Assembly (NCBI GenBank): GCA_018340805.1
Contig: JACMZG010001913.1
Span: forward strand, 41,385,694-41,449,693
Direction: 5' to 3'
DNA length: 64,000 nt
Origin: Microvelia longipes
Lineage: Eukaryota; Arthropoda; Insecta; Hemiptera; Veliidae
Of this stretch, positions 60,943 to 64,000 are shown one piece after another; position 1 is the stretch's first letter, and the number at the start of each line of letters is the position of its first letter. The notes under the pieces are model-generated. The model had not been told where the DNA came from. It did not search any database and saw only the letters and a program-made list of their open reading frames with translations. The position numbers and the translations under genes are program-made.

Positions 60943-63506
60943 TGAAGTGGCCTGAATAGAATAATAAAGTGGTGGTGGTAACGTAGAGGTATGGAGTACT
61001 GTTGGTACATAAAAATGTATATTCATATATAAGTGAACTTTTTGAGGGCAATAAGAGCTTCATTAGAGCAATCAGAGCTTTTAATTTGAGGGTCCTGTTG
61101 GATGTTAAATTAACTGATAAGGACTTATGCCTGATCGTACTTAAATCAAAGTAAGTGCGTTCAAACAGCCTGAGGCAGCATAAGAGCACAATACACAGTA
61201 GGAACAGGTAAGATTAATAAATTGACGCAAGACCAGCAGTTAGCAGAGTATAAGTACATTAATTTATTTATTTAATTTTTAGTATTACAAATTCTAATAA
61301 CCTGAATATACTTAAAAAACCTAAAGAAAGGGTAGGGTTTACAAAGAAATAGTGTTTCTGTTATAAAATGAATTTCAAACTTGACCAAAAAACAACATAA
61401 ATATATTTAATTTGGCGAGGGTCAAGTTTAAAAGTGTAGGTACATAATATGTAAATAATAAAATAATACTCAAAAATGAAATCTCGCAAGCTCACATGAA
61501 CCATCCTGTCATGAGACACAGAGTACCAAAAACTCAAAATAAATTGCAGTTAAAAAAAGAATAAACAGTACTAAGTTGCTTAAGTTAAGATGCTTAACTT
61601 AAGTTGTTAAGCAGAAAGGCAAAAGTTAAATTTACTGATTTTAATATGAAATTAAATTCTGGGATCTCACCACAGCACGGTATCTCGCACAAATCACTCT
61701 TTACATGTATTTATTTATTTTAAAAAAATTATTAGCTTAAGCATTAGAACATAAAATTGGTCAACTTTTCTTTTTGAAATATAGGTAGTAACTAATTATT
61801 TCATTCAAAAATCTGACATATTGTAAGCAGGTAAAATTGATTTAAGATCCTTCCCAAACTTGGTAAACAAAGCAAAGTAAAGTTGTATTTCTGGGGTGCT
61901 CAATATATGCGACAAAACCCAAAATATAAGACAGTATGAAATTGTAGCAAAACAAATAGCTGAGTGGGAAAACTTTGTTCCAGACTCAGATCCTGGTCAT
62001 TCATGATTACAGTTGAATAGGTTACTTAGTATACAAGTTAAAAAGATGTCACCTGATGACCATTACAAGCACTCGGCATCACGCCTTAGCTATGCATGGT
62101 ACCGTAGCCGGAGAGACAGCATGAAGAGGGAGGGAGGTCGTACGTCCCTCTCGACGCAGCTCGCAGGGTGGGTACGGGGTGTGGGTGCTATAAGTGTATC
62201 ATGTGCAGGCAATGCACACTAATACCAGAGCAGTTGGCTCACAGACTGACAGTAACGGTAGCATTGACAGTGCTCTATCAATAGACAGTATTACATCAAA
62301 ATTGGTGTCTCAAAAGCATCATCTCAAAAGTAAAACGGTGAGTCAAAAAGTAAATGGCAGATCAAAAATGGTATATCCAAAAATGGTGTCTGAAACAACA
62401 TAATACACACGGTCTAAGTATCGAAATAACCCAACAGGGGGTCTCACCACATAAAAGTCATGAAAGATTCCCAAAATTACAACGTGAATAAACTTACATC
62501 GAAATCCTTCCTTTCATGGTGCTCAACAGCAACAATTCAATAAAGCAGCTTCTTAAACATTCTTAAACATCTTCAAACTCGAGAAACCCTAGAAAAGAAA
62601 TTCACCGGAATGGACTTAGATCAGCAGGTTCAAAACCCGGAAAAGTACAAAAAAATGGATAAATTATGGACGTAAAATCTGATCAATGCACAATATGATT
62701 GGTTAAAACATCTCCAGATCCTTTTTTAACATAAAAGAAAATCTAAAAATGAAGAAAACATGTTGAAATCAATGGTGAGTAGGACGCACCACATGTGCTC
62801 ACCACAAAATATGACAAATATTGAAAGTTTGACGATAAATTTTGAAAATAACTTGATCAAAGCTTACCTTAAAGGGTTGCATCACTTAATTTAACTCCTC
62901 CTATCAAAACTATTAACAAAAACTAAAAAACATTTTCAAAATTATAACGGATTCCTCTCAGCTCGGCGTCTAACCTCGACCTGAGGGAAGAAATTCAAAA
63001 ATTCCCTACAGACAGAAACGTCGGTACAAAGAAAAATTACCTACGAAAGGGAAAAAAGGAGAAATTCCCTACAGAAACTTTCCCGCCGGAATTCAATTCA
63101 AAAATATGACACAGAAGACAAAATTAAACTTGCTTGAGACATAAAAGACCAATTTTACATATTATTATCATAAATTATTACATCCTTGAGTAAACATATT
63201 TGACATAAGTTTGCAAAAATCTTAAAATTGATTACATTCATATTTTTATAATTGTAAAAGATGGATGAAGAAGTTCAAAAGTAAAACAAAATGACTTTAA
63301 GTTAGAACCGTTTAAATCTATTAAATCATGAAAATATAAAATTTAATCCCCAATTAATATAAAAAGGAAAGTAGAAGGAATGGCATGAAATGAATTTCAC
63401 TTGATACAAAATTACTTAAAATAATCTAAGACAAAAGAGCTGAATTGACTTGAATTTTGTCTAGCAAAATTAGAAAATTCACTTAACCTTCTCCTAGGAC
63501 TTTACA
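60943..63506. mobile_element. 2.56 kb insertion in the LINE, candidate solo LTR
   Basis: The inserted segment begins TGAAGTGG and ends TTTACA. AGAT stands on both sides (60,939-60,942 and 63,507-63,510). A TG...CA structure with a 4-bp duplication is typical of an LTR retrotransposon remnant, as in the Gypsy group. A GC-rich block at 62.07-62.2 kb could be promoter sequence. No gag or pol is visible and I see no internal long direct repeat, hence solo LTR. At 2.56 kb it would be long for an LTR, so another element type is possible. Confidence 0.6.
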
Positions 63507-64000
63507 AGATAATGCCAAAAGAGAGGCTATTATTTTCACTGATTCTTCAAGTGCTTTAATGTTACTTGGAAAGCTACATGTACAACACAATACAGCAATA
63601 GAGATTCGGGAACTGATAGCTGAACATAAGATGAAAGTCAAGTTCTGCTGGATTCCAGGTCACGTTGGTATCAAAGGGAATGAAGCAGCCGACAAATTGG
63701 CAAAATCCTCCATCCAAAATGGAGTTGAATCTAACTCGCTGATAACAATTAACGACATAGACCGTATCTTACGAACCAGTATGAACAGAGAATGGCAAGA
63801 TTTGTGGGACAACACGGACAACAACAAACTCAAAATTATAAAACCGACAGTAGAAGAGTGGAAAACATGCTACAGGGAAAAGAGACATGAAGAAACTGTA
63901 CTATGTAGATTGAGACTCGGACACACTAGACTTACGCATAGCTATTTATTTACAAGAGACAGAGAGTACCCCAAGTGTAGACTCTGCAATGAGCCTTTGA
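63507..64000 (+). pseudogene. LINE RNase H domain, second part, and C-terminal finger start
   Basis: The frame resumes with N-A-K-R-E-A-I-I-F-T-D-S-S-S-A-L (third catalytic Asp). Then it reads FCWIPGHVGIKGNEAADKLAK, the conserved PGHxGxxGNExAD block. Near the window edge it reads C-R-L-R-L-G-H-T-R-L-T-H-S-Y and C-R-L-C-N-E, the usual region before the terminal zinc finger. The protein would continue past the edge. This part has no frameshift. Confidence 0.9.

Larger units (their letters stand above)
55921..64000 (+). mobile_element. I-like non-LTR retrotransposon, frameshifted, interrupted and cut by the window edge
   Basis: In order it carries an ORF1 with three CCHC knuckles, an APE-type endonuclease, a reverse transcriptase, RNase H and the start of a C-terminal C-x-x-C finger. 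An RNase H domain after the RT points to the I superfamily. The start near 55,921 (aggagttttgtttcgggagt) is a guess from the change in composition. The 3' end lies beyond the window. Several single-base shifts and a 2.56 kb insertion show that it cannot be active as assembled. Composition is more balanced than the surrounding DNA. Confidence 0.9.

Noticed and set aside
62013..62403. Two 69-codon frames within the LINE insertion
   Set aside because: No gag, pol or other domain. They probably belong to LTR or leader sequence.

Overview
The window looks like insect nuclear DNA. It is very AT-rich and crowded with (TA)n microsatellites, minisatellites, fold-back elements and short terminal-inverted-repeat transposons. 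It holds an intron-containing serpin with arthropod-style architecture and a non-LTR retrotransposon of the I type. I cannot name the species. I saw no rRNA, tRNA, CRISPR array or prokaryote-like operon. Most small open frames in the window are chance or repeat-derived.

Minus strand, about 50 kb down to 425: one large serpin gene fills three quarters of the window. Seven upstream exons can be read: a signal-peptide exon near 49.6 kb, then 40.9, 38.8, 33.7, 32.7, 31.5 and 30.8 kb. All splice phases agree. The last shared exon ends in the inhibitory hinge [10 protein letters not shown] followed by a phase-1 donor. Further along in the transcript direction I find four separate terminal exons, at 16.1, 6.7, 3.3 and 0.4 kb. 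Each starts in the matching phase after an AG acceptor. Each supplies a different reactive-centre loop, the conserved (H/R)PF strand and its own stop codon. This is the layout of alternatively spliced serpins such as Drosophila Spn42Da (Spn4), Anopheles SRPN10 and Manduca serpin-1. The 16.1 kb exon has the furin-type motif R-N-R-R in its loop and ends in RDEL, an ER-retention-like tail. It is therefore the predicted counterpart of the Drosophila Spn4A furin-inhibitor isoform. None of the terminal exons lies inside a long open frame that would make it obvious; they were found by reading for HPF and RPF motifs.

The serpin introns carry the mobile and repetitive DNA. This includes a near-perfect 2.1 kb palindrome (24.6-26.7 kb), hAT-like MITEs with 8-bp target duplications, and two such elements in opposite orientation on either side of one exon. 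There is also a 1.1 kb minisatellite running right up to a splice acceptor, plus several fold-back elements.

50-56 kb: a GC-rich start with strong palindromes, more MITEs, a plus-strand TATA/Inr core promoter near 51.35 kb, a 1,000-base assembly gap (52,738-53,737) and a tandem duplication joined by a single N.

56-64 kb, plus strand: an I-like LINE with a gag-like ORF1 (three CCHC knuckles), an APE endonuclease, a reverse transcriptase (YFVDD) and RNase H. It is broken by several frameshifts. A 2.56 kb insertion splits its RNase H domain. The insertion begins TG, ends CA and is flanked by AGAT on both sides, so it may be a solo LTR.
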